Assembly: GCA_016234365.1 (NCBI GenBank)
Contig: JACRER010000086.1
Location: 1 to 64,000 of the forward strand
Direction: 5' to 3'
Length of the DNA: 64,000 nucleotides
Origin: Elusimicrobiota bacterium
Lineage (GTDB): Bacteria > Elusimicrobiota > Elusimicrobia > Elusimicrobiales > UBA9959
Shown here: piece after piece, positions 52,755 to 62,610 of the stretch
How the letters are laid out: every line of letters starts with the position of its first letter
Numbering within the stretch: the first letter of the stretch is position 1
Made by a program: the position numbers and the translations under genes
The notes under the pieces: model-generated
The model's database searches: none
The model's input: the letters and a program-made list of their open reading frames with translations, nothing else
What the model was told of the DNA's origin: nothing

Positions 52755-55316
52755 ATGAAGACGGTCTTCGTCCGCGCCGCCACGGAAAGTCTCGGCATAG
52801 AACATCTCTCCGCCGCCCTGAAGGCGCGCGGGCATGACACGGCGCTGGTCTATGAGCCGTTGCTGTTCGATTCTTTCCGGCTGCGGCTGCCTTTCTTCGA
52901 GCCGGAGAGCGCGGCCCGCACCGCCCGCCGGGTGGTGGAGCTGAGGCCGGGGCTGGTGGGCTTTTCCGCGGAGTCGGATCATTTTCCCTGGGCGCTGGCC
53001 GTGGCGCGCGAAATAAAGCGCCTGAGCCGGGTGCCGCTCATTTTTGGCGGGGTGCATCCCAGCACGGCCCCCGAGACCGCGCTGGCCCGGCCCGAGGTGG
53101 ACCTGCTGTGCGTGGGCGACGGGGAGAGCGCGCTCTGCGCGCTGGCCGACCGGCTGGCCGCCGGAGCGGGCCCTGAAGGCATCCCCAACATCTGGTACAA
53201 GCGCGGCGCCGAGCAGGTAAAAGGCCCGGTGCGGCTGGAGACCGACCTGGACGCGCTGCCTTTCCCGGACAAGGACCTGTTCTTTAACGAGTATCCGGGT
53301 TTCGTGCGGGATACTTATTCCATCGTCACCGGCCGCGGCTGTCCCAACGCCTGTTCCTACTGCCACAATAGTTCCATGCGCCGCGTCCTGTCGCGGCTCG
53401 GCTGCCGCGACCGGTTCCTGCGCCGGCGCAGTGTGGATAACGTGCTTAAGGAATTGGCCGCTGCGAAGGGGAAGTACGGCTTCCGGCGCGTTTCTTTCTG
53501 CGACGATATCTTTATTTCCGACCGGGCCTGGCTGGAGGAATTCGCGGCCGCCTATCCGCGCCGGGTAGGGCTGCCTTTCTTCTGCAACGTCCATCCGGCC
53601 GACGCCGACGAGCGGGCCGTTGCCCTTTTAAAGGCCGCCGGCGCCTCCGCGGTGAATATCGGCGTGCAGACGGTGAGCGAAAAGCTGCGGCGTGAATGCC
53701 TTGGCCGCGCCGAAAGCACCGAGTCCTCGGTGAAAGCCCTGCGCCTGCTGCGCGACGCGGGGTTGTTCGTCTATACCAATTTTATCTTCGGGCTGCCGGG
53801 CCAGGACGACGCCGAGCTGGAGCGGGTGGCGGCCTTCGCCGCCGCCAACCCGGCCGGTTTTCACGACGTGAACTGGCTGCGTTATTATCCGGGCACGGCC
53901 ATTTTTGAAAAAGCCCGCGGCGCCGGGCTGCTGGCTCGCAAGGATGCCGCCGCGGTGGAGGGAGGGGAGTTCTCGGTCCCCTACGGCCATGGCGGGCACA
54001 GTTACACCGCCCGCCGGGCCCGGCTGCGCAACCTGGTCTTTCTCTCTTCGCTTTTTCCCGCCGCCGCGAGAGGCGCGCTGGCCGCCGGGGCGTGGCGCCT
54101 GCTGCCGGCGTTCAGCCTGCGCCTGCCCGCCGTGGCCGCGCGCGCGCTGCTGGCGCGGCTGCGCGGCAACCCGGCGCCCTATCCTAATTTTTCCCTGGCA
54201 GGGAGCCTGCGCTACTTCCTGCATTACCTGCGGGCCGTTTACGCCGCCCGCGCCGCCGCGGGAGCCATCGGCGCGGCGCGGCGGGCTTTTGTCTTCGCCC
54301 GGGGGGCGCTGTTCCTTGCCGGGTTGCTGGATACCCGCCGGGTCTCGCGTTACGCCGCTTACTCTTTCCGGAGAGGCGTTCTGCGCCAAAGGGTCCCCGG
54401 CATGGCGGCCTTTGCCGCCACTTTCGCCTGCCAGTGCCGCTGCGGGGCCTGCTCCTCCGCCGGATTCCGCGAACTCTTTGGCGAAAAGATAATGGCCAGG
54501 GAAACGGCGCTGGGCCGGCTGCGCGAACTGGCCGCCCTCGGCGTGCCGCGGCTTCATTTCACCGGCGGGGAGAACACCCTGGCGCCGTACCTGACGGACC
54601 TGGCGGCCGCCGCGGCCGGCGCCGGCATTACGGTGTTCGTGGAAACCAACGGCCTCAACGTCACGCGTGAACTGGTGACCGGCCTGAAGCGGGCCGGGCT
54701 GGCCTGCCTGAACGTAAGCCTGGACGCCGCCGAGCCGGCCGCTCACGACGCCGCGCGCCGTTCGCCCGGCTGCCATGCCGCCGCTTTGAAGGCCTTGCGC
54801 CTGGCTAAAGAGGCCGGCCTTCCGGCCATGGCTTCCTGCTACGCCACACGGGAGTCGGCCGCGGACGGCTCGCTGGCGGCGCTGCTGGCCGCGGCCCGTA
54901 AAGCCGGCGCCGGCGCCGTCCGGATACTGCCGCCGGTGCCTTCCGGCGCCTGGGCCGGGCGGCTGGAAGCGCTGCGCCTGGAGGGCGCGGACAGGGAGAA
55001 CGTGCTGGCGGCCGCGTTCGCGGCCGGCCTGCCGGTGCTGGACAGGACGGCAATGGTGAACTGCGAACTGCCTTCCGCCTACAAGCTCATGATACTGCCC
55101 GACGGAGGCGTCGCTCCCTGCGAACATCTGCCCTATATTTTCCGCGGCTCCGAGAAGGTCGCCATTACCGAGATCGTAAACTCCGCTTACGGGGAAAAGA
55201 GATTCGGGCCGGTGGTGAAATGCTGGGCAAGGGATGCCGCCTGGCGCGCCAGGCACCCGGAGGCGGGCGGCAGCGCCATTTATATCCCGCTGGCCGGAGA
55301 GGGAGTGGCGCCATGA
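52755..55316 (+). CDS. Fusion: B12-binding radical SAM domain + second C-terminal radical SAM domain (CQCxCxxC type)
   Basis: First domain GRGCPNACSYCHNSSMRR; second domain TFACQCRCGACSSAGF ... FTGGENTLAPYL ... FVETNGLN ... KLMILPDGGVAPCEHLPYIFRGS; single uninterrupted 853-aa frame. Confidence 0.88.
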   Translation: MKTVFVRAATESLGIEHLSAALKARGHDTALVYEPLLFDSFRLRLPFFEPESAARTARRVVELRPGLVGFSAESDHFPWALAVAREIKRLSRVPLIFGGVHPSTAPETALARPEVDLLCVGDGESALCALADRLAAGAGPEGIPNIWYKRGAEQVKGPVRLETDLDALPFPDKDLFFNEYPGFVRDTYSIVTGRGCPNACSYCHNSSMRRVLSRLGCRDRFLRRRSVDNVLKELAAAKGKYGFRRVSFCDDIFISDRAWLEEFAAAYPRRVGLPFFCNVHPADADERAVALLKAAGASAVNIGVQTVSEKLRRECLGRAESTESSVKALRLLRDAGLFVYTNFIFGLPGQDDAELERVAAFAAANPAGFHDVNWLRYYPGTAIFEKARGAGLLARKDAAAVEGGEFSVPYGHGGHSYTARRARLRNLVFLSSLFPAAARGALAAGAWRLLPAFSLRLPAVAARALLARLRGNPAPYPNFSLAGSLRYFLHYLRAVYAARAAAGAIGAARRAFVFARGALFLAGLLDTRRVSRYAAYSFRRGVLRQRVPGMAAFAATFACQCRCGACSSAGFRELFGEKIMARETALGRLRELAALGVPRLHFTGGENTLAPYLTDLAAAAAGAGITVFVETNGLNVTRELVTGLKRAGLACLNVSLDAAEPAAHDAARRSPGCHAAALKALRLAKEAGLPAMASCYATRESAADGSLAALLAAARKAGAGAVRILPPVPSGAWAGRLEALRLEGADRENVLAAAFAAGLPVLDRTAMVNCELPSAYKLMILPDGGVAPCEHLPYIFRGSEKVAITEIVNSAYGEKRFGPVVKCWARDAAWRARHPEAGGSAIYIPLAGEGVAP

Positions 55317-56587
55317 ACCTGCGCAAGGAACTGGTGCTTCTGGCGGGCGGCCTGGTGCGGCGGGATTTTTCGCGGATAGCCGGCTCGTTCGGGGCCGGGG
55401 AACGCGGCGCTCTGGCGACGCTGAACGAAAGGCTTGCCCGGGCCAGGGAATTGCTTCCGGCGTACGACGCGGCCTGCGCGAAAGCTCTGAAAGGCGCCCG
55501 CCGGCTCTCCTCGATGGAGGAATTCCGGCTGCTGCCGGCCATGTCGAGGGCGGACCTGGCCGGTTATTCCGGCCATGGGGCGCTGGCCAGTCTGCACAGC
55601 GGGGGGACCGGCAGTTTTGGTCGAGTGGAGACCCGGCTGGACCTTCCCGCCGTGGCGGCGCGTTACGCCGCGCTCCTTTCCGTCCTGGAAACGACAGGCT
55701 GGCGTATGGGCGACAAGACCGCCGCGCTGCATCCGGTGGAATACTCTTTCTTCGACACGCTGGGCGAGCGGTTGGCGGAGCGCCGCTACGGCGGCGTGGT
55801 TTTTGAATTTTTCCAGCAATACCTGCTGTACCGCCTGGTCCACAACCGCAAGAACGTCTACTACGGCGGGAACGTTTTTTCCGACCCGGCCGCCGCCAGG
55901 TCCGCGGCAGAAGCGGCCGCGGCGGAAAAACCTAAACTGCTGATAGCGCGCCCCGACGTGCTGATGGCGGTGCTGAAAACCCTGCGCAAGAGCGCCGGGC
56001 CGGAGTTTAAAGGCCTTAGGGCCGTACTGACCGTGGGCACGGCGCTGGGAGAGACCGTGCGGGCCGAGGCGCAGGAGAGGCTGGGGGCCGCGGTCTTCGA
56101 CATGTACGCCTCGACCGAGCTCGGCTACGTGGCGCTCTCCGGAGCCTGCGGGCGGCTGCACGCGGACGAAGCCGGCCACCTGCTTGAAAGTTCCGGGGAC
56201 GGCGGGCTGCTCTGCACCGATCTCGATAACGCGCTTACCCCCGTACTGCGCTACGATACGGGCGACCTGGGTGAGCTGTCGGCCTCCGCCTGCTCCTGCG
56301 GCCGGCGCGGCCCGGCGCTGAAGTTCCGCGGCCGGCGCGGTAAATTCGCGGAGACCGCCTCCGGCCGGCTTTACGAAACGGAAGTTATAGACCGGGTTTT
56401 TCAGAGCGGGCTGCCTTTTTTCCAGCTGGACGCGGCAACCTCTTCCCTGCTGCTGCCGGCCGGCTGCGGCGAGCGGGAAGCCGCGGCGGTAAGGGAGGCC
56501 CTTGGTCTGCGTGCCGGGGAGTATGGCGCGTCCAGGCCGGGAAGTCTTAAAATATCTTCTTCCGGTAAGTTCTGCTATCTGCCATGA
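55313..56587 (+). CDS. Adenylate-forming/phenylacetate-CoA ligase-like protein
   Basis: SLHSGGTGSFG, YASTELGYVALSGACGRLHADEAGHLLE, VLRYDTGDLGELSASACSCGRRGPALKFRGRRG. Confidence 0.72.
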   Translation: MNLRKELVLLAGGLVRRDFSRIAGSFGAGERGALATLNERLARARELLPAYDAACAKALKGARRLSSMEEFRLLPAMSRADLAGYSGHGALASLHSGGTGSFGRVETRLDLPAVAARYAALLSVLETTGWRMGDKTAALHPVEYSFFDTLGERLAERRYGGVVFEFFQQYLLYRLVHNRKNVYYGGNVFSDPAAARSAAEAAAAEKPKLLIARPDVLMAVLKTLRKSAGPEFKGLRAVLTVGTALGETVRAEAQERLGAAVFDMYASTELGYVALSGACGRLHADEAGHLLESSGDGGLLCTDLDNALTPVLRYDTGDLGELSASACSCGRRGPALKFRGRRGKFAETASGRLYETEVIDRVFQSGLPFFQLDAATSSLLLPAGCGEREAAAVREALGLRAGEYGASRPGSLKISSSGKFCYLP

Positions 56588-58251
56588 ACCTCTTGCTTGA
56601 AAAGATAAGCCGTATTTTCCGCTCCGTCCCCGGCGGCATTTCCGCCGCCGCGGCCGGCCTGTTCGCCGCCGCCCTGGCCGCGTATTCCCTGACGGTGGTC
56701 TTTCCCCCGGCCGTGGACCTGCGTTATTCGTTCTATCTCGACAGCGCGAGTTTCTATTGGCTCCAGGCTCTTTGGGACCGCGGCCTTTTCGGCGGGGACC
56801 CGCTGGCCGCGCTGTACTACTCCAATATGTTCCGTTTCTGCCCGGAGTCGTTCTGGGTGTGGCCTACGGCGCTGTTCGTAAAGGCCGCGGGGTACGCGGC
56901 CGGGCTGAAGCTGCTGGCCGTCGCGGCCTGCGCGGCCTCCGCGCTGCTGCTGCGCAGGCTGGCGCTGGCCTCGCCGGCCCGTCCGGCCGCAGGCGCGGCG
57001 ACGCTGCTGTTCGCGGTGCTATTCCTTTCTACGGACACTTTCTTCGGGGTTCCCAGGGTTTACGGGTGCCTGGTCTTCCTTGCCTACGCCTGGGCGGCGG
57101 AAGAGCGGCGCTTTACGCTGCTGCCGTTGTTGGCCGCGCTGTGTTTCGCGGTCTATCCGGTGCTGGCCGCCGGGCTCGCCGCGACTTCCCTGTTGGTCCC
57201 TTTCTTTTTCCGGGAAGAGTTCTCCGACCGCAGCCTGGTAAGGAGCTATCTGGCCGCGCTGGCGGCGGGCGCCGCGGTCATCCTGATCTTCCTGGGCCTC
57301 AGCCGCGTGGTGCTGCACGCCACTCCGGACCCGGAGAACCTCAGGGCTTTTGAGATGGATAAATTTTACCAGCGAGTCTCCGGAGCGCTGGATCCGCGCA
57401 ACCCCGTGGACGCGCTATTCAACTTTATCTTCAACTTCAACGAGCATAGCCGGCTTTACCGGATCCTTTCCGTCCTTTTCGCCCTGATCTACGGCCTGGG
57501 GGTGCTGGTGCAGCCTCGCCGGCCGGGCATGCTGCCGCGCGTCCTGCTGCCGCTGCTGGCCGGGTGCGCTGCGGCCTTCATCGTTCTTTATCCGATGCAT
57601 CCGGTTACCGCCTCGAGACAGCTGGTTTTTATTCTGCCGCTGGCTTTGGTCTTTCTGGCCGCCGAGGGAATAATGACGATATTCGGAGAAAAGTTCAGTG
57701 CGGCGCCGGCCGCGCTGGCGCTAGGCGGGCTGTTCCTGTGCCTGCACCCGTTCTTTAACGAAGTTTACTCCATGCGCGCTTACGCGCCGGTCTACGATTT
57801 TTTCTCCGCGCAGCCGCGTGGTTCCGTCGTGGCCGGCTACCCGGAAAGCGACCTGCTCTTCACTATCCCGGTCTTTGCCGCTCAGCCGGCGGTCCTTTCG
57901 TCCGGGACCGCCGACCAGGAACTGCTCTTCCTGACGTCCCTGAAGGATTACGCCGCCAGGCGCCGGGAATTATTCTCCGCCCTCTATTGCACGGACCCCG
58001 GCGCGCCCGGGCGCCTCGCTTCGGGATCCGGAGTTAAATGGCTCCTGTTCGAAAAGAACTATTACTCGCCGGCCTTCCTCGCCGGCGCCGCGGCGTCGCC
58101 CAGGCCCGCGGACAGGGAAACCGCGGCCTTGCTGGCGGCGGGGGGCGACCCGGCCGCCTGTTACGCGGCCTATTCATCCAGGGCCGCCTTCTCCTGGAAG
58201 AACGGCGGCAGCGAAGGTTTTGCCGTGCGCCTGGCGGAGGCCGCGAAATGA
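56584..58251 (+). CDS. Polytopic membrane protein, GT-C-like
   Basis: 555 aa, many TM segments, N-terminal luminal-type loop PAVDLRYSFYLDSASFYWL. Confidence 0.6.
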   Translation: MNLLLEKISRIFRSVPGGISAAAAGLFAAALAAYSLTVVFPPAVDLRYSFYLDSASFYWLQALWDRGLFGGDPLAALYYSNMFRFCPESFWVWPTALFVKAAGYAAGLKLLAVAACAASALLLRRLALASPARPAAGAATLLFAVLFLSTDTFFGVPRVYGCLVFLAYAWAAEERRFTLLPLLAALCFAVYPVLAAGLAATSLLVPFFFREEFSDRSLVRSYLAALAAGAAVILIFLGLSRVVLHATPDPENLRAFEMDKFYQRVSGALDPRNPVDALFNFIFNFNEHSRLYRILSVLFALIYGLGVLVQPRRPGMLPRVLLPLLAGCAAAFIVLYPMHPVTASRQLVFILPLALVFLAAEGIMTIFGEKFSAAPAALALGGLFLCLHPFFNEVYSMRAYAPVYDFFSAQPRGSVVAGYPESDLLFTIPVFAAQPAVLSSGTADQELLFLTSLKDYAARRRELFSALYCTDPGAPGRLASGSGVKWLLFEKNYYSPAFLAGAAASPRPADRETAALLAAGGDPAACYAAYSSRAAFSWKNGGSEGFAVRLAEAAK

Positions 58252-58937
58252 CGCCTGTAACGCGGTCTTCCCCCAACGACCCGCAGGAATGGGACGCCTG
58301 GGCGGCTTCTTACTCCTCCGACGTGGACTGGCTGGAGGCGATCCACGATCCCGACCTGAGGGAACTTCTGGCCCCTGCCGGCAAGCGCGTGGTGGACGCC
58401 GGCTGCGGCACGGGCCGCCGCGCAAGGGCCGTGCTGGCCGGCGCGGCCGCCGTTCTGGCCGTGGATTTTTCGGAGGCCATGTCGCAGGCGGCCCGGATGG
58501 AATTGAGCGGCGTGAGCGGGGCGCAAGTGCTGCGCCTGGACCTCGAAAGGGAAGACCTTCCGGGCGCGGGGAGTTTTGACGCGGCTATGGCCGTTTCCGT
58601 CATGCACCACATAGCCGATCCCGCCGCGTTCCTGGGGAGGCTTAAACTGGCCCTCCGGCCCGGCGGGCGGCTGGTATTGGTGGACCATGTCGCGGGCCGG
58701 CCGCTCCGGGAACTTGCCAGGTATTACGGCGGCATGTTCCTTGCGTACAACCCGGTGCGGCTGGCCGGCGCTTTTTTAAAAGGTTTTGCGGCGGACACTA
58801 TGCTCTCGCGGCACAAGAAGCGGGAAGCCCAGTTCACGCTCGAGGAGTTCAGCGGGCGCTACTCGGGACTGCTGCCCGGCTGCCGCGTCGAGACGCGCCA
58901 CGGGATCTTTGCCTACCTTATTTGGGACAAACCCTGA
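58248..58937 (+). CDS. Class I SAM-dependent methyltransferase
   Basis: VVDAGCGTGRRARAVLAGAAAVLAVDFSEAM; VSVMHHIADPAAFLGRL; LRPGGRLVLVDHV. Confidence 0.88.
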   Translation: MTPVTRSSPNDPQEWDAWAASYSSDVDWLEAIHDPDLRELLAPAGKRVVDAGCGTGRRARAVLAGAAAVLAVDFSEAMSQAARMELSGVSGAQVLRLDLEREDLPGAGSFDAAMAVSVMHHIADPAAFLGRLKLALRPGGRLVLVDHVAGRPLRELARYYGGMFLAYNPVRLAGAFLKGFAADTMLSRHKKREAQFTLEEFSGRYSGLLPGCRVETRHGIFAYLIWDKP

Positions 58938-58959
58938 GCCGCGGCGCGCGCGGCCTCGT

Positions 58960-60537
58960 TTATTCCGTGCTCGGTCCGAACTCCGGCTGCTGCGGCAGCA
59001 TCTCCTGCAATTGCCCGGGCCTGATGTTGAAGAACTCCGGCAGGTTCAGGGAGAACCTGTCCTTGTCGCGCAGCTGCGTCAGGATCACCGGGGGGGAATC
59101 TTCTCCCTTCTCGTTTATATGCGTCAGGACTATGTCGGTCCTGTCGTGATGCGACTTGGAAGCGAAGGCCAGCCAGCGCCCGTTTGGCGACCAGCTGTGC
59201 CAGGAGTCGGCGCGGGGGCCGTTGCACGAAAGTTTTCGCGCCGTCCCGCCCGCGGCGGGGACCAGGTAAAGGTCGCTGTCGTCTCGGATCAGCATGGACC
59301 CGTTGGCGCTGACGTTGAACGCCACCCATTTGCCGTCGGGAGAGATGCGGGGCGCGTAGTTGCTCATGCCGTTGCCGCCGGCCCCGCGCAAAAGCTCGGG
59401 TTTTCCGCCCCGGCCGTTGTTGAAAGGTATGCGGTAAATGTCGTAGCGGAAAGGGTATATCTTGTCCAGTTCGCGCCAGCCCAGTTTCCGCGGGTCCTCT
59501 TTCCATTCGCCGGCCAGTTTTGCGCGCGCCATTTCCCGCAGCGGTTCGGGTATCGGCCCGCCGAAAAAATAAATATATTTGCCGTCGGGGCTCCAGGAAA
59601 AGGGGACGTGGAGAAAATTCTCGTCGTCGCCGCCCGGCAGCGTCCGGATCTCCGGGGAGTCGGTCGCGCGGTATTTTATCACCCCGCGGATCTGAAAGGT
59701 GTACTGCATCATGTCGGTGCAGAGCGTGTGCAGCAGCGTCATTCCGCCGGCGCTGGTGGCCACGAACCTGCCGTCGGGTGAAATGGCCGAGGCGTTGGCC
59801 TGTTCCGGGGTGACGCGCTTCCAGGGGTTGTAGCCGTTCCAGCTGAAGATCTGTTCGGGGGTTATTTTGACGCTGCGGCCCGGGTCCCTCATCAGGAGGT
59901 AACTTCCCTTGTCCCTGTCCACCACGTTGAATTCAAAGCCGATGGTGCGGCCGTTCAGCGAGATGGCGTGGCAGTTGAAGCAGCGGTGCTGCTCCTTCAT
60001 TACCGTGACCGGCGGTTCATAGGAGGAAAGCCAGGCCAGCCGCCATTTGACGAGGTGATACTGGTCCATCTCAGGGAAACCCGGGCCGGGGGGGACGACC
60101 CTGTAGAAGATAGGGGCTCCTACGGGGTCCTCCGAAATAGAGAAGCTGGCGCGCGCGGATGCCGCGCCGCCGCCCGCCGTTTTGGGCCGGACCTCGAAGA
60201 CGGCCTTGCGCTGCGCGGCGGATCTTTTAAGGTCGTTCCACAGCGCTTCCGGGGGCGTCCAGGCGCTTTTCTGGGAACGCGTAGTGAAGGTGCCGGTGGA
60301 GCCGGCGACGGAAATGGTTAGCTCCCATTCTCCGCTTTCCGGAGCGGGGCCCTGCCAGCGGAATTCCGGGGAGCGCATATCCGGGGGGTACAGCGTTCCG
60401 TCGTACGGGTAAAGTATTTCCGGAGGCGGGGGCGGAGCTACCGGGGACAGCGACAGCCACCCCGGCTTTGCGTTGAAGAGGAAAATTATAGCGGCGGCCA
60501 GAACGGCGCCGCAGGCGATCATCAGCTTATCTTTCAT
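58960..60537 (-). CDS. Anchored/secreted TolB-like beta-propeller protein with one CxxCH heme c motif
   Basis: N-terminal hydrophobic segment KLMIACGAVLAAAIIFLF; HRCFNCHAIS; ISPDGRFVATS, SWSPDGKYIYFFGG, ISPDGKWVAFNV, SWSPNGRWLAFAS repeats. ATG 60537. Confidence 0.8.
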   Translation of the reverse strand: MKDKLMIACGAVLAAAIIFLFNAKPGWLSLSPVAPPPPPEILYPYDGTLYPPDMRSPEFRWQGPAPESGEWELTISVAGSTGTFTTRSQKSAWTPPEALWNDLKRSAAQRKAVFEVRPKTAGGGAASARASFSISEDPVGAPIFYRVVPPGPGFPEMDQYHLVKWRLAWLSSYEPPVTVMKEQHRCFNCHAISLNGRTIGFEFNVVDRDKGSYLLMRDPGRSVKITPEQIFSWNGYNPWKRVTPEQANASAISPDGRFVATSAGGMTLLHTLCTDMMQYTFQIRGVIKYRATDSPEIRTLPGGDDENFLHVPFSWSPDGKYIYFFGGPIPEPLREMARAKLAGEWKEDPRKLGWRELDKIYPFRYDIYRIPFNNGRGGKPELLRGAGGNGMSNYAPRISPDGKWVAFNVSANGSMLIRDDSDLYLVPAAGGTARKLSCNGPRADSWHSWSPNGRWLAFASKSHHDRTDIVLTHINEKGEDSPPVILTQLRDKDRFSLNLPEFFNIRPGQLQEMLPQQPEFGPSTE

Positions 60538-60583
60538 ATCTGGAATATTAGCAAATTGGATATTTCCGCCGGTCCGGCCTGGG

Positions 60584-61624
60584 CTACTTTCCGGCCTGGG
60601 CGCGGATCGCCGTACCGAGGGCGGCAAGCAAGCGCAGGGGGGCCAGGCGCAGCAGCAGGCGCGGCAGCGCGTAGCGCGCCTGTTCCGGGTCCGGCCCTTC
60701 GTGCGCGAGGTTCAGGCGGTCCCGGTAGAAATAGTTTATCTTTTCTTCCCTGCCGCCCCATTTGGCTTTATGGGCGCAGACTCCGGACCCTGCGCGGGTC
60801 CGCATAAAATCGTAGGCCCGGAAGCCTTCGGCGCAGGCCAGGCGGATGGTCTCATCGAACAGCTTCACCTTGGGGAAGAAGGTTTCGAATTCCGGCAGCC
60901 CGGCGTTCACGTCTGCCCGAAAAACGCCCCCTCCGGCCAGCGCGAACAGCAGCGCAGCGTCGCGCCCGCCCACCGAGGCGACGAAAAGCCTGCCCAGGCC
61001 GGCGGCCATCAGCCGGTTGAAATGGCCGGCAGGCAGCGGAGGGGAACCGAACCGGCGCATCTGCCGCAGGTAGATCCCGTAAACCCCGCTGAAGGCCTCC
61101 GGGGAGGTCTCTTCGCGCACGGCCACGGTCTTGTCGGCCTTGCGCAGGTTCTTTATAAGGTTGGTGTCGAAGCGCCCGCGCAGTTCGGGGTAGGGGCGCG
61201 TGGTGTCCAGGATGAAGCGCAGGTAGGGCGAGGTCTCCCGGAAATGCGCGTTCCCGGCCAGCAGGCCCGCGCCGTGCAGTTCCGCGGCGGCGGCGCCGGT
61301 TTCGGCGGCCAGGGAGTCCAGCGCCGCGGCCAGCGCGGCGGCAAGTTCCGCGCGTTCGGCCGCGGAGAATTCCACTCCGGGGCCCGCCCAGAGCCCGGCC
61401 TCGTCGGAGAAGGGCATGGAGACTATCCGCCGGCCGAAAAATACCGAGCGCAGCGCCGCGCAGGCGAACCCGCCCGCGGGCTCGCCATTCCTCTTTATAA
61501 GGAAAAGCCGCAAGTCCTGGCCGTAAACCTCCGCGCAAAGCCGCAGCCACTCCTGGGAGCAGGAGTATGGAGCTGCGGAGAGTAGCTCCGCCGGCAGCGT
61601 TTTAGCGGGCTCCAGTTCTATCAC
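60584..61624 (-). CDS. FemAB/GNAT-like acyl/aminoacyltransferase
   Basis: SCSQEWLRLCAEVYGQDLRLFLIKRNGEPAGGF, FDTNLIKNLRKADKTVAV, YGIYLRQMRRFGSPPLP; GTG start overlapping the upstream stop. Confidence 0.72.
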   Translation of the reverse strand: MIELEPAKTLPAELLSAAPYSCSQEWLRLCAEVYGQDLRLFLIKRNGEPAGGFACAALRSVFFGRRIVSMPFSDEAGLWAGPGVEFSAAERAELAAALAAALDSLAAETGAAAAELHGAGLLAGNAHFRETSPYLRFILDTTRPYPELRGRFDTNLIKNLRKADKTVAVREETSPEAFSGVYGIYLRQMRRFGSPPLPAGHFNRLMAAGLGRLFVASVGGRDAALLFALAGGGVFRADVNAGLPEFETFFPKVKLFDETIRLACAEGFRAYDFMRTRAGSGVCAHKAKWGGREEKINYFYRDRLNLAHEGPDPEQARYALPRLLLRLAPLRLLAALGTAIRAQAGK

Positions 61625-62610
61625 GCGGTCTCCCGCAGTTCGGCCGCAAGGGCCTCGGGGGTGGAAAGCCGCGGGCTCCAGCCGAGCGCGCAAAGGCTGG
61701 TGGTGTCGTGCCCCCAGTTCGCCACGGCTTCGCGGAAAGAGCCGGGTTCCGCAAGGAAGCCCGCGGCCGGCAGCCAGAGCCCGGCGGGCCGCATCGCGGG
61801 GCCAGCGAGGAACGCCGCCAGCGCCAGCGGCCACTCTGGAACTTTCAATATCTTCGCTTTCACCCCGAGGGCTTCGGACGACATGCGGGCCAGGTCGTTC
61901 CAGGTGCGCGGGCCTTCGCTTACCGTGTAAGCGGCCCGGTCTTCTCCAGACTCCGCCAGCCGCAACAGCGCGTCTACCAGGCTTTCAACCCAGCAGACGG
62001 AAAGAGTGTTGTTGCCGCGGCCCGGCACGGGTACCAGCCCGGAGCGCACCGCGGAGAAAAATTTGTTCCAATTGGGAGAATCCTTGCCGTAGATCATCGC
62101 GGGGCGCGCTATCACCAGCCGGCAGGAAGAACCAGGGGGGATGCCCTGCATGACGGCTGTTTCTGAATCGAGTTTCGACCTGCCATAGAGCGTCATCGGA
62201 CGGCAGGGGTCGGTCTCGCGCAGCGAGACCCCCGGGCCCTGGGCGGCGATGCTGCTGAGGTGCAGGAAAAGTTTCGCGCCGGCGGCGGCCGCGGCGCTCG
62301 CGGCGTTGCGCGCGCCGTCGCGGTTTACCGCTTCGAGCGTTTTTAAGAATTCGCGGCGCGAGATAATGGCGCCGCGCGGGCGAACGAGCGCGGCGCAATG
62401 CAGGACGGCCGAAATGCCTTTTGCGGCCGGCTCCAGGGAGGCCGGCTCCAGCAGGTCGCCGCGGACTATTTCGGCGCCTGAAAGTTCAGCGGGAACGGGA
62501 GAGAAATGGCGCAGCAGGCAGCGAACTTCCGCCCCGCTTTTGAGCAGCCTGGCGGACAGCCGTTTGCCTATGAAACCGGCGGCGCCGGTAATGAGGATCT
62601 TGCCTTTCAC
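61621..62610 (-). CDS. NAD-dependent epimerase/dehydratase
   Basis: ILITGAAGFIGKRLSARL; LYGRSKLDSETAV; IARPAMIYGKDSPNW. Confidence 0.88.
   Translation of the reverse strand: MKGKILITGAAGFIGKRLSARLLKSGAEVRCLLRHFSPVPAELSGAEIVRGDLLEPASLEPAAKGISAVLHCAALVRPRGAIISRREFLKTLEAVNRDGARNAASAAAAAGAKLFLHLSSIAAQGPGVSLRETDPCRPMTLYGRSKLDSETAVMQGIPPGSSCRLVIARPAMIYGKDSPNWNKFFSAVRSGLVPVPGRGNNTLSVCWVESLVDALLRLAESGEDRAAYTVSEGPRTWNDLARMSSEALGVKAKILKVPEWPLALAAFLAGPAMRPAGLWLPAAGFLAEPGSFREAVANWGHDTTSLCALGWSPRLSTPEALAAELRETA

Noticed and set aside
53628-55256. 542-aa minus-strand ORF
   Set aside because: Antisense shadow of the double radical SAM gene; G/R/Q-rich with no recognisable motif.
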